64,000 nucleotides of DNA from Silicimonas algicola. GTDB taxonomy: Bacteria > Pseudomonadota > Alphaproteobacteria > Rhodobacterales > Rhodobacteraceae. The position numbers were made by a program, and so were the translations under genes. The notes under the pieces were generated by a model. That model did no database searches. It was given only the letters and a program-made list of their open reading frames with translations, and was not told the origin of the DNA. This document shows positions 22,043 to 30,850 of this stretch, in pieces; position 1 is the first letter of the stretch, and the number at the start of each line of letters is the position of its first letter. Location: NCBI RefSeq assembly GCF_003148765.1, contig NZ_QGGV01000001.1, positions 111,001 through 175,000 on the forward strand, given 5' to 3'.

Positions 22043-22366
22043 ATGGCCGAGACCGATCAGGATCGGAAGGCCCGGATGGAGGCCCTCGAAGCCAAACTGG
22101 CCAGTAAGCGCGTCCCTGACGCGGCGAAGCGGCACCAGGAAGAACACTACAGCCAGCTCAACGTGGCATGGCGCATGGTGATCGAACTGGTGGCGGGGCT
22201 GGGGATCGGCTTCGGAGTGGGATTCGGGCTGGACACCCTCTTCGGCACTTTGCCGTGGTTTCTGGTGGTGTTCACGCTTCTGGGGTTCGCGGCGGGGGTG
22301 AAGACCATGCTCGCCAGCGCGAGAGAATTCACGCCGGGCGCACCCGGCGACAAGGAAGGGGACTGA
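22043..22366 (+). CDS. atpI: F0F1 ATP synthase assembly protein AtpI
   Basis: 107 aa. A charged N-terminus ([18 protein letters not shown]) is followed by two hydrophobic helices ([20 protein letters not shown] and [15 protein letters not shown]), the AtpI/AtpZ layout. AtpI helps assemble the c-ring and may aid Mg2+ uptake. It is first in the F0 operon, one nucleotide before the atpB GTG. The ATG at 22043 follows GGGGGA; the longer ORF from 21920 covers the promoter and is not used. Confidence 0.88.
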   Translation: MAETDQDRKARMEALEAKLASKRVPDAAKRHQEEHYSQLNVAWRMVIELVAGLGIGFGVGFGLDTLFGTLPWFLVVFTLLGFAAGVKTMLASAREFTPGAPGDKEGD

Positions 22367-22367
22367 G

Positions 22368-23129
22368 GTGGCGGAAGAAGTTCACGGCGCAGAAGGCGGC
22401 AGCAGCCTCTCGTTCCACCCGATGGACCAGTTCATCGTGCAGCCGCTGTTCGGCGACGGCCCGGTCAACGCCTTCACGATCACCAACGTCACCTTCTGGA
22501 TGGCCCTCACGGTCGCTTGCATCGCGGCCCTGCTTATCCTCGGAACCCGCGGCCGCGCGCTGATCCCCTCCCGCATCCAGTCCATCGCCGAGCTTGCCTA
22601 CGGCTTCGTCTACAAGATGGTCGAGGATGTGGCCGGCAAGGACGGCCTGAAGTATTTCCCCTATATCATGACGCTGTTCATGTTCATCGTGATGGCGAAC
22701 TTCCTCGGCCTCCTGCCGATGGCCTTCACCACGACAAGCCACATTGCGGTCACCGCCGTCCTGGCGCTCGCGGTCTTCCTGGCCGTCACCATCATCGGCT
22801 TCGTCAAGAACGGCGCCGCCTTCCTCGGTCTCTTCTGGGTTTCGTCCGCGCCCCTGGCGCTGCGGCCCATCCTCGCGGTGATCGAGCTGATCTCCTACTT
22901 CGTGCGGCCTCTCAGCCACTCGATCCGACTTGCCGGCAACCTGATGGCCGGGCACGCGGTCATCAAGGTCTTCGCGACCTTCGCCGCCGTCGCCGCCATC
23001 GCGCCGCTGTCGATCCTGGCCGTGGTCGCCATCTATGGCCTCGAGGTCCTAGTGGCCTTCATCCAGGCCTACGTCTTCACCATCCTGACCTGCGTCTACC
23101 TCAAGGATGCGCTGCATCCGTCGCACTAG
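22368..23129 (+). CDS. atpB: ATP synthase F0 subunit a
   Basis: 253 aa from a GTG start behind GGAAGGGG. Subunit a holds the proton half-channels against the c-ring in the inner membrane. Five or six hydrophobic helices are visible. The essential Arg falls in the motif [18 protein letters not shown] short loop before the first helix ([17 protein letters not shown]) is typical of alphaproteobacterial subunit a. Membrane insertion and stoichiometry rely on the downstream c, b' and b genes. Confidence 0.95.
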   Translation: MAEEVHGAEGGSSLSFHPMDQFIVQPLFGDGPVNAFTITNVTFWMALTVACIAALLILGTRGRALIPSRIQSIAELAYGFVYKMVEDVAGKDGLKYFPYIMTLFMFIVMANFLGLLPMAFTTTSHIAVTAVLALAVFLAVTIIGFVKNGAAFLGLFWVSSAPLALRPILAVIELISYFVRPLSHSIRLAGNLMAGHAVIKVFATFAAVAAIAPLSILAVVAIYGLEVLVAFIQAYVFTILTCVYLKDALHPSH

Positions 23130-23181
23130 GTCGGGCCAACCAACAGTTTCAGACACACTTCCAACGTAAGGAGCATTCGAC

Positions 23182-23418
23182 ATGGAAGGCGATATCGCAA
23201 ACATGGGTCAATTCATCGGTGCCGGCCTCGCCGCCATCGGTTCGGGCGCGGCCGCCATCGGTGTGGGCCACGTCGCCGGCAACTTCCTCGCCGGTGCCCT
23301 GCGCAATCCGTCGGCCGCCGCCGGCCAGACCGCCACGCTCTTCATCGGCATCGCCTTCGCCGAAGCTCTCGGGATCTTCTCGTTCCTCGTGGCGCTTCTG
23401 CTGATGTTCGCCGTCTAA
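23182..23418 (+). CDS. atpE: ATP synthase F0 subunit c
   Basis: 78 aa with two helices joined by the polar loop GALRNPSA. The proton-carrying carboxylate is the Glu in helix 2 (FAEALGIF). AAGGAG precedes the ATG at a normal distance. This is the rotor ring subunit of the F0 motor. The glycine-rich first helix ([19 protein letters not shown]) is typical. Confidence 0.96.
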   Translation: MEGDIANMGQFIGAGLAAIGSGAAAIGVGHVAGNFLAGALRNPSAAAGQTATLFIGIAFAEALGIFSFLVALLLMFAV

Positions 23419-23493
23419 GCGCGCCTCGCCATCCTTACGTGCCGGGCCGCCCAGGGGGTCGCCCGGCTGGTCACAGGGTCTGAGGAGGTCGCC

Positions 23494-24048
23494 ATGGCGA
23501 CGGAAACACTAGTAGGCGAAGGCGCGCTCGAGACTGGCTCGCACGCCGCCGAGGCCGCACCGGGTCTGCCGCAACTCGACGTCAGCACCTTCGCCAACCA
23601 GATCTTCTGGTTGGTGGTGACGCTTGTCGTCATCTACTTCGTGCTGTCCCGCGTGGCGCTGCCGCGCATCGCCAGCGTTCTCGCCGAACGTCAGGGCACC
23701 ATCACGAACGACATCGCCGCGGCCGAAGAGCTGAAGAGCAAGGCCGCTGCCGCCGAGGCCGCCTACGACAAGGCGCTCGCCGACGCGCGTACCGAAGCCG
23801 GGCGCATCGCCGCCGAGGCCAAGGCCGAGATGCAGGACGACGTCGACGCAGCCATCGTCAAGGCCGATGCCGAGATCGCCGCGCGCACGTCCGAAGGCGA
23901 GGCCCGCATCGCCGAGATCCGCGAAGGTGCGGCAGAGGCCGTCCACGAGGTCGCCCGCGACACCGCACGCGCCGTCGTCGCCGCCCTCGGGGTCGACGTG
24001 GATGACGCGTCGGTCGATGCCGCCGTCGCAAACAACGTGAAGGGGTGA
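23494..24048 (+). CDS. atpX: ATP synthase F0 subunit b'
   Basis: 184 aa. A single membrane helix near residues 37-57 ([21 protein letters not shown]) is followed by a long Ala/Glu-rich coiled coil that forms half of the peripheral stalk. The duplicated, divergent b' subunit next to b is characteristic of photosynthetic bacteria and many alphaproteobacteria. TGAGGAGG precedes the ATG. Some databases call this gene atpG or atpF2. Confidence 0.93.
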   Translation: MATETLVGEGALETGSHAAEAAPGLPQLDVSTFANQIFWLVVTLVVIYFVLSRVALPRIASVLAERQGTITNDIAAAEELKSKAAAAEAAYDKALADARTEAGRIAAEAKAEMQDDVDAAIVKADAEIAARTSEGEARIAEIREGAAEAVHEVARDTARAVVAALGVDVDDASVDAAVANNVKG

Positions 24049-24052
24049 CGCC

Positions 24053-24625
24053 ATGAAGAGACTTCTCACGCTCGCGGCGCTCCTGACGGCCAGCCCTGCC
24101 GTCGCCGCCACCAAGAACGTGTTCTCCAGCGAATTCTACTCGCTCGCCAACACCGACTTCATCGTCCTCGTGTCGTTCCTGCTGTTCCTCGGCGTCCTCG
24201 TCTACTTCAAGGTGCCGTCCCGTCTGGCCGAGCTCCTCGACAAGCGCGCTGCCGGCATCCGGTCCGAGCTTGAGGAAGCCCGCGCCCTCCGCGACGAGGC
24301 GCAGACCCTGCTGGCCAGCTACGAGCGCAAGCAGCGCGAAGTGCAGGAGCAGGCCGACCGCATCGTGGCCGCCGCCCGCGACAACGCCACCGAGGCTGCG
24401 GAACTGGCGAAGAAGGATCTGGCCGCATCGATCGAGCGTCGCGTCCAGTCCGCCCAGGGCCAGATCGCCTCGGCCGAAGCCGCCGCGATCAAGCAGGTCC
24501 GGGACGAAGCCGCGCGAATCGCCGTCAAGGCCGCGGGCGAGGTCATCCAGCAGAAGATGAGCGCCGACAAGGCCGCGTCGCTGATCGACGATGCAATCGG
24601 CGTGGTGCGGGCCAAGCTGCACTGA
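24053..24625 (+). CDS. atpF: ATP synthase F0 subunit b
   Basis: 190 aa. A signal-like start (MKRLLTLAALLTASPAVAA) precedes a second hydrophobic helix (FIVLVSFLLFLGVLVYF) and a long charged coiled coil. This pattern is usual for alphaproteobacterial b subunits. It forms the peripheral stalk with b'. The gene starts 4 nt after the b' stop and ends the F0 operon, 22 nt before a perfect terminator hairpin. The F1 genes are elsewhere in the genome. Confidence 0.93.
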   Translation: MKRLLTLAALLTASPAVAATKNVFSSEFYSLANTDFIVLVSFLLFLGVLVYFKVPSRLAELLDKRAAGIRSELEEARALRDEAQTLLASYERKQREVQEQADRIVAAARDNATEAAELAKKDLAASIERRVQSAQGQIASAEAAAIKQVRDEAARIAVKAAGEVIQQKMSADKAASLIDDAIGVVRAKLH

Positions 24626-24647
24626 CGCCAGCGCTCTCGACCTCTGC

Positions 24648-24677
24648 AAAAGGCCCGGCCCCCGCGCCGGGCCTTTT
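24648..24677 (+). terminator. Rho-independent terminator of the F0 ATP synthase operon
   Basis: Perfect 12-bp stem AAAAGGCCCGGC / GCCGGGCCTTTT with a 6-nt loop, 22 nt after the atpF stop. The T-tract is the right end of the stem, so the structure may act in both directions. Confidence 0.85.
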
Positions 24678-24698
24678 CATGCCTGCGATCTAGACCTC

Positions 24699-24761
24699 AA
24701 GTTTATGCCCGTTTCCCTGAAGTTTATCGGCCCATCACCTGGGTTTATTGCCCCACATCTC
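24699..24761. repeat. Three direct repeats spaced exactly 21 bp
   Basis: The core GTTTAT followed by a run of G/C occurs at 24701, 24722 and 24743, an exact 21-bp period (two helical turns). Each unit begins with two purines, giving RRGTTTATNGCCC-like copies that diverge in the second half. The array lies just upstream of the Asp-rich protein genes and their LuxR-type neighbour. It is a good candidate for a multi-site operator. No fourth copy was found on either side. Confidence 0.6.
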
Positions 24762-24801
24762 AACCTGTGGCGAATGGAGAGGGACCGGTTTTGTGGGGCA
24801 A
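24748..24801 (+). repeat. 10-bp inverted repeat in the leader of the Asp-rich operon
   Basis: TTGCCCCACA (24748-24757) and TGTGGGGCAA (24792-24801) are perfect inverted copies separated by 34 nt. The left arm is part of the third direct repeat. If transcribed, the RNA could fold into a stem-loop ending 52 nt before the first start codon. It could also be a pair of protein sites. Confidence 0.5.
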
Positions 24802-24853
24802 CTGGGTCATCGGCGCCGTGATGCGTCGCCTAACGGAAAACGAGGAACCAGAC

Positions 24854-25318
<465 letters not shown>

Positions 25319-25355
25319 ACCCCAGCCCCCGAATCCTCACGGATCGGGCTTCCCC

Positions 25356-25386
25356 GGCGGGCCTTGCTTTTCACGCAGGGCCCGCC
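25356..25386 (+). other. Intercistronic hairpin between the two Asp-rich genes
   Basis: GGCGGGCC (25356-25363) pairs with GGCCCGCC (25379-25386), and inside it TGC pairs with GCA around a 7-nt T-rich loop. It is not followed by a T-tract. It may be an mRNA processing or stability element, or a weak terminator, setting unequal expression of the two genes. Confidence 0.5.
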
Positions 25387-25400
25387 AATGGTGACTTGAA

Positions 25401-25859
25401 ATGTTGAAACGTGTTTTTGTCCTGATCTACCTCGCACTTGCGATGACGGCGCCCGCGGCGGCCTCGCCGGACGAAGTCCGCGCCCGGATCGTCGCGGAAC
25501 TTCGCGAAGAGGGTTACGCCGAGATCAGGATCAGCCGGACCCTGCTGGGCCGGATGCGCTTCGTCGCCGTAACCGGAGACCGCCAGCGCGAGATCGTTGT
25601 CAACCCGGCCACGGGGCTGATCCTGCGCGACTACATCCGTTTCGATCGCTCGCGCGACGGCGATTCATCCAGGTCGGCCTCAGGCGGCTCCTCGGGCAAG
25701 GGAAGCGGCGATGACGACGACGATTTCGATGACGATGACAATTCCGATGATGACGATTCCGGCGGCAACGACGATGATTCCGACGATGACGATTCAGACG
25801 ACGATGACGGCGACGACGACAACAGCGGATCGGGCTCGTCGAATTCCGGCGAGGACTGA
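25401..25859 (+). CDS. Secreted PepSY-like protein with Asp/Ser-rich tail
   Basis: 152 aa, a shorter relative of the preceding gene. It has a signal peptide (MLKRVFVLIYLALAMTAPAAA), a PepSY-like core of about 55 residues (VRARIVAELREEGYAEIRIS, VAVTGDRQREIVVNPATGLIL), then a Ser/Gly linker and a tail of Asp runs broken by Asn, Ser and Gly. The shared plan with its neighbour indicates duplication followed by divergence. GGTGA lies before the ATG. It sits between the intercistronic hairpin and the LuxR-type gene, 27 nt from the latter's start, consistent with one transcript. Function is unknown. Confidence 0.72.
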   Translation: MLKRVFVLIYLALAMTAPAAASPDEVRARIVAELREEGYAEIRISRTLLGRMRFVAVTGDRQREIVVNPATGLILRDYIRFDRSRDGDSSRSASGGSSGKGSGDDDDDFDDDDNSDDDDSGGNDDDSDDDDSDDDDGDDDNSGSGSSNSGED

Positions 25860-25886
25860 CACCCCGCGCGGGGCGGAGTGTCGCGC

Positions 25887-26390
25887 GTGAACAACCGATA
25901 CGTCCTCGGCGCGGTTCTCGTGGTCCAACTGGCCTGTGCCGCCTTCTTCGTATCGGACATCCTCATCTCGATCCTCGGGCTGCCGATAGGGCCGATCGAC
26001 TGGGCCTTCGTCGAGCTGATCCAGATCGGCGCGGCACTCGGCCTCGTCATCGGCGTCGTCGTAAGCTGGCTGGCCCTGCGTCAATCGCGCCGTCGCACCG
26101 TCGCCGCCGAGGAGGCCCTCCGCCGCGCAAGAAGCGCCTTCCGCGACGTTCTGGCCGAGCGTTTCGAGGATTGGAGCCTGACAGCCGCCGAGCGCGACGT
26201 CGCCCTTTTCGCGATCAAGGGCTTCTCGACGCAGGACATCGCCGGATTTCGCGGGGTCAGCGAGGGCACGATCAAGGCGCAGACCAACGCCATCTACCGC
26301 AAGGCCGGCGTCAGCGGCCGGCCACAGCTTCTCAGCCTTTTCATCGACGACCTGATCGAGGACGAGCCGGCTCAGTCCTCGCTGGCGTGA
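25887..26390 (+). CDS. Membrane-anchored LuxR-family (GerE HTH) regulator
   Basis: 167 aa from the GTG at 25887, which has CGGAG 8 nt upstream; the GTG at 25878 overlaps that site and is less likely. Two N-terminal transmembrane helices (YVLGAVLVVQLACAAFFVSDILI and ELIQIGAALGLVIGVVVSWLAL) precede a short linker and a C-terminal LuxR-type HTH (LTAAERDVALFAIKGFSTQDIAG, VSEGTIKAQTNAIYRKAGV). No receiver or autoinducer domain is present. The protein could sense the membrane or periplasm and act on DNA directly, and its place after two secreted acidic proteins suggests they are its ligands or targets. The stop region overlaps the convergent DUF2237 gene by 19 nt. Confidence 0.82.
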   Translation: MNNRYVLGAVLVVQLACAAFFVSDILISILGLPIGPIDWAFVELIQIGAALGLVIGVVVSWLALRQSRRRTVAAEEALRRARSAFRDVLAERFEDWSLTAAERDVALFAIKGFSTQDIAGFRGVSEGTIKAQTNAIYRKAGVSGRPQLLSLFIDDLIEDEPAQSSLA

Positions 26391-26746
26391 TCCATCAGAA
26401 CGTCCAGCGGGATGATGTCCAACGCCTTGGTATGCGTGGCGGCCAGATTGATCCGCGGCGCCGCGCCCTCGTCCGCCGCCTGCAGGAAGCGCGAGGCGCA
26501 GAGGCACCAGCGGTCGCCGGGTTTAAGTCCGGGAAACATGAACTCGGGCCGGGGCGTCGACAGGTCGTTGCCGACGTACTTCGAATAGGCCAGGAACTCG
26601 GCCGTCATCACGGCGCAGACGGTATGGCTTCCTGAATCTTCGCGACAGGTGTTGCAGGCGCCATCCCGGAAAAAGCCCGTGACTGGCTCGGTCGAGCAGG
26701 GCTCCAGCGTCTCGCCGAGAACATTTATGGGTTCGTCTTTCTTCAT
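26372..26746 (-). CDS. DUF2237 family protein
   Basis: 124 aa. It begins INVLGETLEPCSTEPVTGFFRDG and contains CNTCREDSGSHTVCAVMTAEFL, FPGLKPGDRWCLCASRFLQA and HTKALDIIPL, which together are the DUF2237 signature. Six Cys residues are present, several in pairs, so metal or disulfide chemistry is possible. Members are widespread and uncharacterised. The 3' end overlaps the LuxR-type gene convergently. Confidence 0.9.
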   Translation of the reverse strand: MKKDEPINVLGETLEPCSTEPVTGFFRDGACNTCREDSGSHTVCAVMTAEFLAYSKYVGNDLSTPRPEFMFPGLKPGDRWCLCASRFLQAADEGAAPRINLAATHTKALDIIPLDVLMDHASED

Positions 26747-26791
26747 GGTGCGCGCCCCCTTGAGCCACAGCTAGTCCTCATGGCGCGGGCT

Positions 26792-27802
26792 TCAACGCCG
26801 CCACTCGATCCATCGGCCGTGAAAGTCGGCGCGTCCCAGCTCGACCGTCTCGTCTTCGGAATACCGTGTCAGCCAGAGCCGGGCGCCGTTCTCGGCACCG
26901 TCCGTTTCCATCCCGATGCGAACAACCGGAGCCGACGAGGCCTTCATCGCGGAAAGTGCGCGCGCCGCCGTGTCCTCGGGAAAATACTGCCATGCGACGG
27001 TGTGATAGACGATGCGCCGCAGACCGCGGTCCGGGGCGGCCAGATGCTCCTCCAGCCAGGCGCCCGCATCGGCGCGCACGAACCGTGCAGGCGTCTCGCG
27101 CGCGATCCCGATGGCCTCGCTCGTCCGCGTCAGGCGGTCGGTCTGATCGGGCCAGAGATAGGCAAGAAGCCGCAGACGCCCGGCCTCCGACGCGGGGTCG
27201 AGAGGCGCCACGTCGACGCCGACCCGCGACGCCACGCGAGGCAGATCGAGCGGCGGAGGCCCGCCCCGCCACTCGGGCGAGAGGACGACCGTCGACGCCG
27301 CATCGCCCAGTGAGCCGCCCGGCGCGTCCAGACGGAACCTGTCGCAGCGCAGGTTCAGCCCGCCGCTGCACCCCAGTTCGACAAGCTCGACCGGCTGGTC
27401 CGACCCCGCACAAGCCAGCGCCAGAGCCGCCAGGATCGCCGCCGCGCGCCGCACCTCGTTCGTCTGGGGCGCCTGGCCCAGCCACTCCAGCAAGTGCTCC
27501 TCGTGGCTTCGGAAGGCGGCCTCGACGGCGGACCACAGCCGGTCGTCCGACACCTCGTGCGGCGGATATTCCTCGACCAGGGCCAGCCCTTGCAGCTTCA
27601 GCGCGTGCAGCCCGCCGGCCAGCCGCAAGGGCACGCTGTCCGCACTGGGCGAAGGGTTCCCCGGCCACCCCAAGACCCGATCCGCGACAGATGTCCCCGC
27701 CTCAAGCCGCGCGCCCGCAAGCGCCATCAGCCGTTCCATGAAGGGCGAGCCGAGAGCGGCGCAGGCGCGCGACTGGACGCCGAACGCCGCGCGGACGGTC
27801 AT
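26792..27802 (-). CDS. DUF2332 family protein
   Basis: 336 aa. The motif [22 protein letters not shown] resembles a SAM-binding motif I, and [14 protein letters not shown] and RIGMETDG are typical of DUF2332 proteins. A methyltransferase-like fold is therefore plausible but not shown. Its ATG overlaps the pth stop by 4 nt (ATGA), so it is translated with pth. Confidence 0.82.
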   Translation of the reverse strand: MTVRAAFGVQSRACAALGSPFMERLMALAGARLEAGTSVADRVLGWPGNPSPSADSVPLRLAGGLHALKLQGLALVEEYPPHEVSDDRLWSAVEAAFRSHEEHLLEWLGQAPQTNEVRRAAAILAALALACAGSDQPVELVELGCSGGLNLRCDRFRLDAPGGSLGDAASTVVLSPEWRGGPPPLDLPRVASRVGVDVAPLDPASEAGRLRLLAYLWPDQTDRLTRTSEAIGIARETPARFVRADAGAWLEEHLAAPDRGLRRIVYHTVAWQYFPEDTAARALSAMKASSAPVVRIGMETDGAENGARLWLTRYSEDETVELGRADFHGRWIEWRR

Positions 27803-28488
27803 CGGAAGCGATCCACCAGCCTCTGAAACGGAGATTTGGCGTCTTGGGCGGGCGAGGGCTCGGGCACCTCCGCCTTCGTCTCGGCCACCTTCGCCTCGGC
27901 CTTGGTCGTCGACGACCGCGGCGGGTTCAGACGCAGCGCCACCGCGTTCTGGAACCGCCCCGCGTCACCTTCGGCCAGCGCGGCCGCGCCGTCGGACACG
28001 CCGCGCAGCAGGTCGTCCAGCCAGTCCTCGTCCGCTTTCGGAAAATCCCGCAGGACGTAGCCCGGCACCGCATCCTTGTGGCCCGGATGCCCGACCCCCA
28101 TCCGCACCCGGCGATACGCATCTCCGAGATGCGCGTGAAGCGACCGCAGGCCGTTGTGTCCCGCGTGACCGCCACCTTCCTTGACGCGCAGTTTTCCCGG
28201 CGCGAGGTCGATCTCGTCGTGGAAGACGGTGACGTCGCCCGGTGTCAGCTTGTAGAACCGCATCGCCTCGCCCACGGACTGGCCCGAATTGTTCATGAAC
28301 GTCTCGGGCTTCAGCAGGACGACCTTCGCCGAGCCCAGCCGTCCCTCGCTGACCTGTCCCTGGAACTTCGCCCGCCACGGCGCGAAACCGTGGTCCCCCG
28401 CGATGCGGTCCACCGCCATGAAGCCGATGTTGTGGCGATTGCGCGCGTACTTCGCGCCCGGGTTTCCGAGGCCGACGAAAAGCTGCAT
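27799..28488 (-). CDS. pth: Peptidyl-tRNA hydrolase
   Basis: 229 aa. It cleaves peptidyl-tRNA released from stalled ribosomes. Family motifs are [25 protein letters not shown] (with the catalytic His in RHNIG), [26 protein letters not shown] and [12 protein letters not shown]. It is about 40 residues longer than E. coli Pth because of a Lys/Glu/Pro-rich C-terminal tail (from about residue 190), as in related Rhodobacteraceae. The downstream DUF2332 gene overlaps it by 4 nt. The rplY (L25) partner often found upstream is absent here. Confidence 0.95.
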   Translation of the reverse strand: MQLFVGLGNPGAKYARNRHNIGFMAVDRIAGDHGFAPWRAKFQGQVSEGRLGSAKVVLLKPETFMNNSGQSVGEAMRFYKLTPGDVTVFHDEIDLAPGKLRVKEGGGHAGHNGLRSLHAHLGDAYRRVRMGVGHPGHKDAVPGYVLRDFPKADEDWLDDLLRGVSDGAAALAEGDAGRFQNAVALRLNPPRSSTTKAEAKVAETKAEVPEPSPAQDAKSPFQRLVDRFR

Positions 28489-28550
28489 GGGCTAAGGTCC
28501 TTTCTGACGGCGAACCTAGCCCTCGGGCCCCTTGGCGGCAACGTCCGCCG

Positions 28551-29156
28551 TCAGCGCCCGAACCCTGCGAAGCTGCGGCGCTGGTCCGGACCGAGTCCCA
28601 GCCAGCCTCGCGTCACCGCCGCGATGTGCCGGACCAGCCGGACGCGCTGCGTCTCGCCCTCGATCGCCGCGGTGATCGCCGCCGCGCCGACGTGCGCCTC
28701 AAGGTCGGCCGACACGGGCTGCGTCTCGGTCAGAGGCGCGCGCGTGCGCGCGTCGATCACCTGAAGATCGAAGTCGATGTTGTGGACCGCACCCGGCGCA
28801 CGCGCGACAGCGGCAGGCGTCACGCCATGAAACCGGCGCACGACCGCGGTGATGTAGACCGGACGATCGCCCGACAGTTCGCGGGCCCCCCCGAGGATCC
28901 CTTCCTTCATCAGGGCCGCGACCTGCGCCTTGCGGTCACCGAAAGGCTCGCCGTGCCAGACGATGTCGCCGCTTGGCGCATATGTGTTTGATTCCGACGC
29001 TTTGAGGCTGTCCGGGACGACGACGATCACGTCGGCGACCCGCCATCCCCGCGACACCAAGGGGTCGATCCCCTGATCGTAGGCTACCTGCCAGTTGCCC
29101 GAACACCCCGCCAGCACCGCCAGTGCCAACCCAAGGAACGCCGACCGACGCTTCAT
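28551..29156 (-). CDS. Putative lipoprotein, DUF6778-like
   Basis: 201 aa. The N-terminus KRRSAFLGLALAVLAGCSG carries a lipobox (LAGC), so the mature protein should be lipidated at Cys 17. The rest (VVVPDSLKASESNTYAPSGDIVWHG, RPVYITAVVRRFHGVTPAAVA) looks like an uncharacterised conserved lipoprotein of this family; the DUF6778 assignment is from memory. GAGG sits 6 nt before the ATG at 29156, which is preferred to the longer ORF. Function unknown. Confidence 0.75.
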   Translation of the reverse strand: MKRRSAFLGLALAVLAGCSGNWQVAYDQGIDPLVSRGWRVADVIVVVPDSLKASESNTYAPSGDIVWHGEPFGDRKAQVAALMKEGILGGARELSGDRPVYITAVVRRFHGVTPAAVARAPGAVHNIDFDLQVIDARTRAPLTETQPVSADLEAHVGAAAITAAIEGETQRVRLVRHIAAVTRGWLGLGPDQRRSFAGFGR

Positions 29157-29296
29157 CTCGTGCCTCATTCTGCTTTTGTCTTGCCTGCGGCGCGACATTC
29201 GCAGAATTTGGTTTTCAATGCCACATCTAGTGCAAGCGCAGTGGCGCGCGCGCAACAGAACGCGCCGAGGTACAGTCAAGGGTAACGGAGGAGAGC

Positions 29297-29602
29297 ATGA
29301 AGTTGAGAAGCGTAGCAGTCATGGCCATCGTCCTCGCGACGGCCGAACCGGCCCTCGCAGGGGCCATCGAAAACGCCTGTCTGAAATCTCAGCGTGGCAA
29401 CAACCAGCGCAGCCTCTGCGGCTGCATCCAGGATGCGGCGGACATTACCCTGACGCCGTCGGACCAGCGCCTCGCCGCCAGCTTCTTCGCCAACCCTGAC
29501 CGGGCGCAGCGCGTACGGACGTCGGACCGCCGCTCGGACGAGTCGTTCTGGGAGCGCTACCGCAACTTCGGCAACACCGCGCAGGTCTACTGCACCCGGT
29601 GA
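29297..29602 (+). CDS. Small secreted conserved protein of unknown function
   Basis: 101 aa. The signal peptide MKLRSVAVMAIVLATAEPALA is followed by an 80-residue mature part with four Cys (C28, C41, C43 and the C-terminal C99), able to form two disulfides. GGAGGAGAGC precedes the ATG. Relatives in Rhodobacteraceae are sometimes labelled arginine transporter; nothing in this sequence supports transport. It precedes cobB by 7 nt and is probably cotranscribed with it. Confidence 0.75.
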   Translation: MKLRSVAVMAIVLATAEPALAGAIENACLKSQRGNNQRSLCGCIQDAADITLTPSDQRLAASFFANPDRAQRVRTSDRRSDESFWERYRNFGNTAQVYCTR

Positions 29603-29609
29603 TCCGGGA

Positions 29610-30302
29610 ATGAAGATCCTCATCCTGACCGGCGCGGGCGTCTCGGCCGAAAGCGGCCTCGGCACCTTCCGCGACAAGGGCGGCGTCTGGACCAGGTACG
29701 ACCTGTCCGAGGTGGCGACGCCCGAGGGCTTCGCCCGCGACCCGCAGAAGGTCATCGACTTCTACAACATGCGCCGCGCCAACGCCCGGGGCGCGCAGCC
29801 GAACGCGGCGCACCTGGCCCTCGCCCGGCTCCAGTCGGAGTACACGCGCGGCGAAGTCACCCTCGTCACCCAGAACGTCGACAGCCTGCACGAGGCGGCA
29901 GGCTCCGACGCCCTCCACATGCACGGTGCGCACGGCGTCGCCCGCTGCGCCGCCTGCGATGCGCGCTGGCCCGCGCCGCTCGTCATGTCGCTTAACGACC
30001 AATGCCCCGACTGCGGCCGGCCCGAGACCCGCCCGGACGTCGTCTGGTTCGGCGAGGTTCCCCACCACTTGCCCCGGATCGCGGGCCACCTCCGCACCGC
30101 CGACCTCTTCGTCGCCATCGGCACCTCCGGCACCGTCTATCCCGCAGCCGGTTTCGTCGCCGAGGCGAGGGCGAGGGGCGCGCGGACCGTCGAGATCAAC
30201 CTCGAGCCATCCCAGGTCGCAGGCCAGTTCGACGAGGTGATCCTGGGCCCGGCCACCGAGACGGTCCCGGCCTGGGTGGCGCGGGTGCTGAGGGAGCGGT
30301 GA
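29610..30302 (+). CDS. cobB: Class III sirtuin, NAD-dependent protein deacylase
   Basis: 230 aa. It removes acyl groups from lysines using NAD+. The NAD loop TGAGVSAESGLGTFRDKGGVW, the catalytic His (H105 in LHMHG) and a four-Cys zinc site (C113, C116, C132, C135) are present. Y52 and R55 form the Y-x-x-R pair (FYNMRR) that marks sirtuins of the SIRT5/CobB type, so desuccinylation is likely besides deacetylation. The flank of the catalytic His reads MHGAHG, where most members have HGSL. Confidence 0.93.
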   Translation: MKILILTGAGVSAESGLGTFRDKGGVWTRYDLSEVATPEGFARDPQKVIDFYNMRRANARGAQPNAAHLALARLQSEYTRGEVTLVTQNVDSLHEAAGSDALHMHGAHGVARCAACDARWPAPLVMSLNDQCPDCGRPETRPDVVWFGEVPHHLPRIAGHLRTADLFVAIGTSGTVYPAAGFVAEARARGARTVEINLEPSQVAGQFDEVILGPATETVPAWVARVLRER

Positions 30303-30411
30303 GGGTGGGCTGAGGCGAATGGCAGAGTGTAGCTCAAAGTTACCATTGCAGTTTGGCTCTGCTCAAGAGTTACAGTAGTGCTGCGCAGCCGCCAGAGCCT
30401 TCCGCCTTGGC

Positions 30412-30442
30412 ATACCTAACAATATAAATTTTTGTTAGGTAT
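30412..30442. repeat. AT-rich perfect 11-bp palindrome at a gene-truncation point
   Basis: ATACCTAACAA (30412-30422) and TTGTTAGGTAT (30432-30442) are perfect inverted copies around a 9-nt AT loop. The element ends 4 nt before the first codon of a broken nucleotidyltransferase gene. Its AT content is far from the surroundings. It could be the scar of a mobile element or a deletion junction. A terminator is unlikely, since no T-run follows. Confidence 0.6.
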
Positions 30443-30446
30443 TTAA

Positions 30447-30779
30447 GGGCTGAACTACCTCAACTTCCTGATCGCCGAACCGATCCACGCTGCGGCAATC
30501 TACAGGTCCGGCGTTCTCGTGCAGGTGCCTCGGCCCGAGAGATATGCCATCCACAAGCTTATCATCGCCGACCGTCGGCGTGACGGCGCGGGCAGTCTCA
30601 AGGCGTCGAAGGACCGCGAGCAGGCGGCTTTTCTGGTCGAGGCGATGGCCGAGGACAGGCCCGACGATCTTTCACTGGCTTACGATACTGCGATGGAGGC
30701 GGGACCACGCTGGCGCGAGCATATAGCGAACTCGCTCAAGCGTATGCCCGATACGGGGAAGATCCTGAGCGCGATGTGA
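30447..30779 (+). pseudogene. 3' remnant of a GSU2403-family nucleotidyltransferase-like gene
   Basis: The frame encodes about 110 residues with strong C-terminal family similarity: GLNYLNFLIAEPIHAAAIY, LVQVPRPERYAIHKLIIADRR and SLKASKDREQAAFLVEAMAE. Full-length members are about three times this size. An in-frame TAA at 30444-30446 sits immediately upstream, next to the AT-rich palindrome, and no N-terminal part was found in any frame before it. A GTG at 30519 could start an 86-aa peptide, but this is most likely decay. Confidence 0.7.
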
Positions 30780-30850
30780 TGACCCTTCGATGGCCTGCAT
30801 GCAAAGCATTAGCGGCTCGTTGAAACCCTTTTCAAGGAATGGAAGCCTTT

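Noticed and set aside
24701..24748. GTTTAT repeats read as DnaA boxes or origin iterons
   Set aside because: None matches the DnaA box TTATNCACA, no AT-rich unwinding element is next to them, and no origin genes (dnaA, dnaN, repABC) are near.
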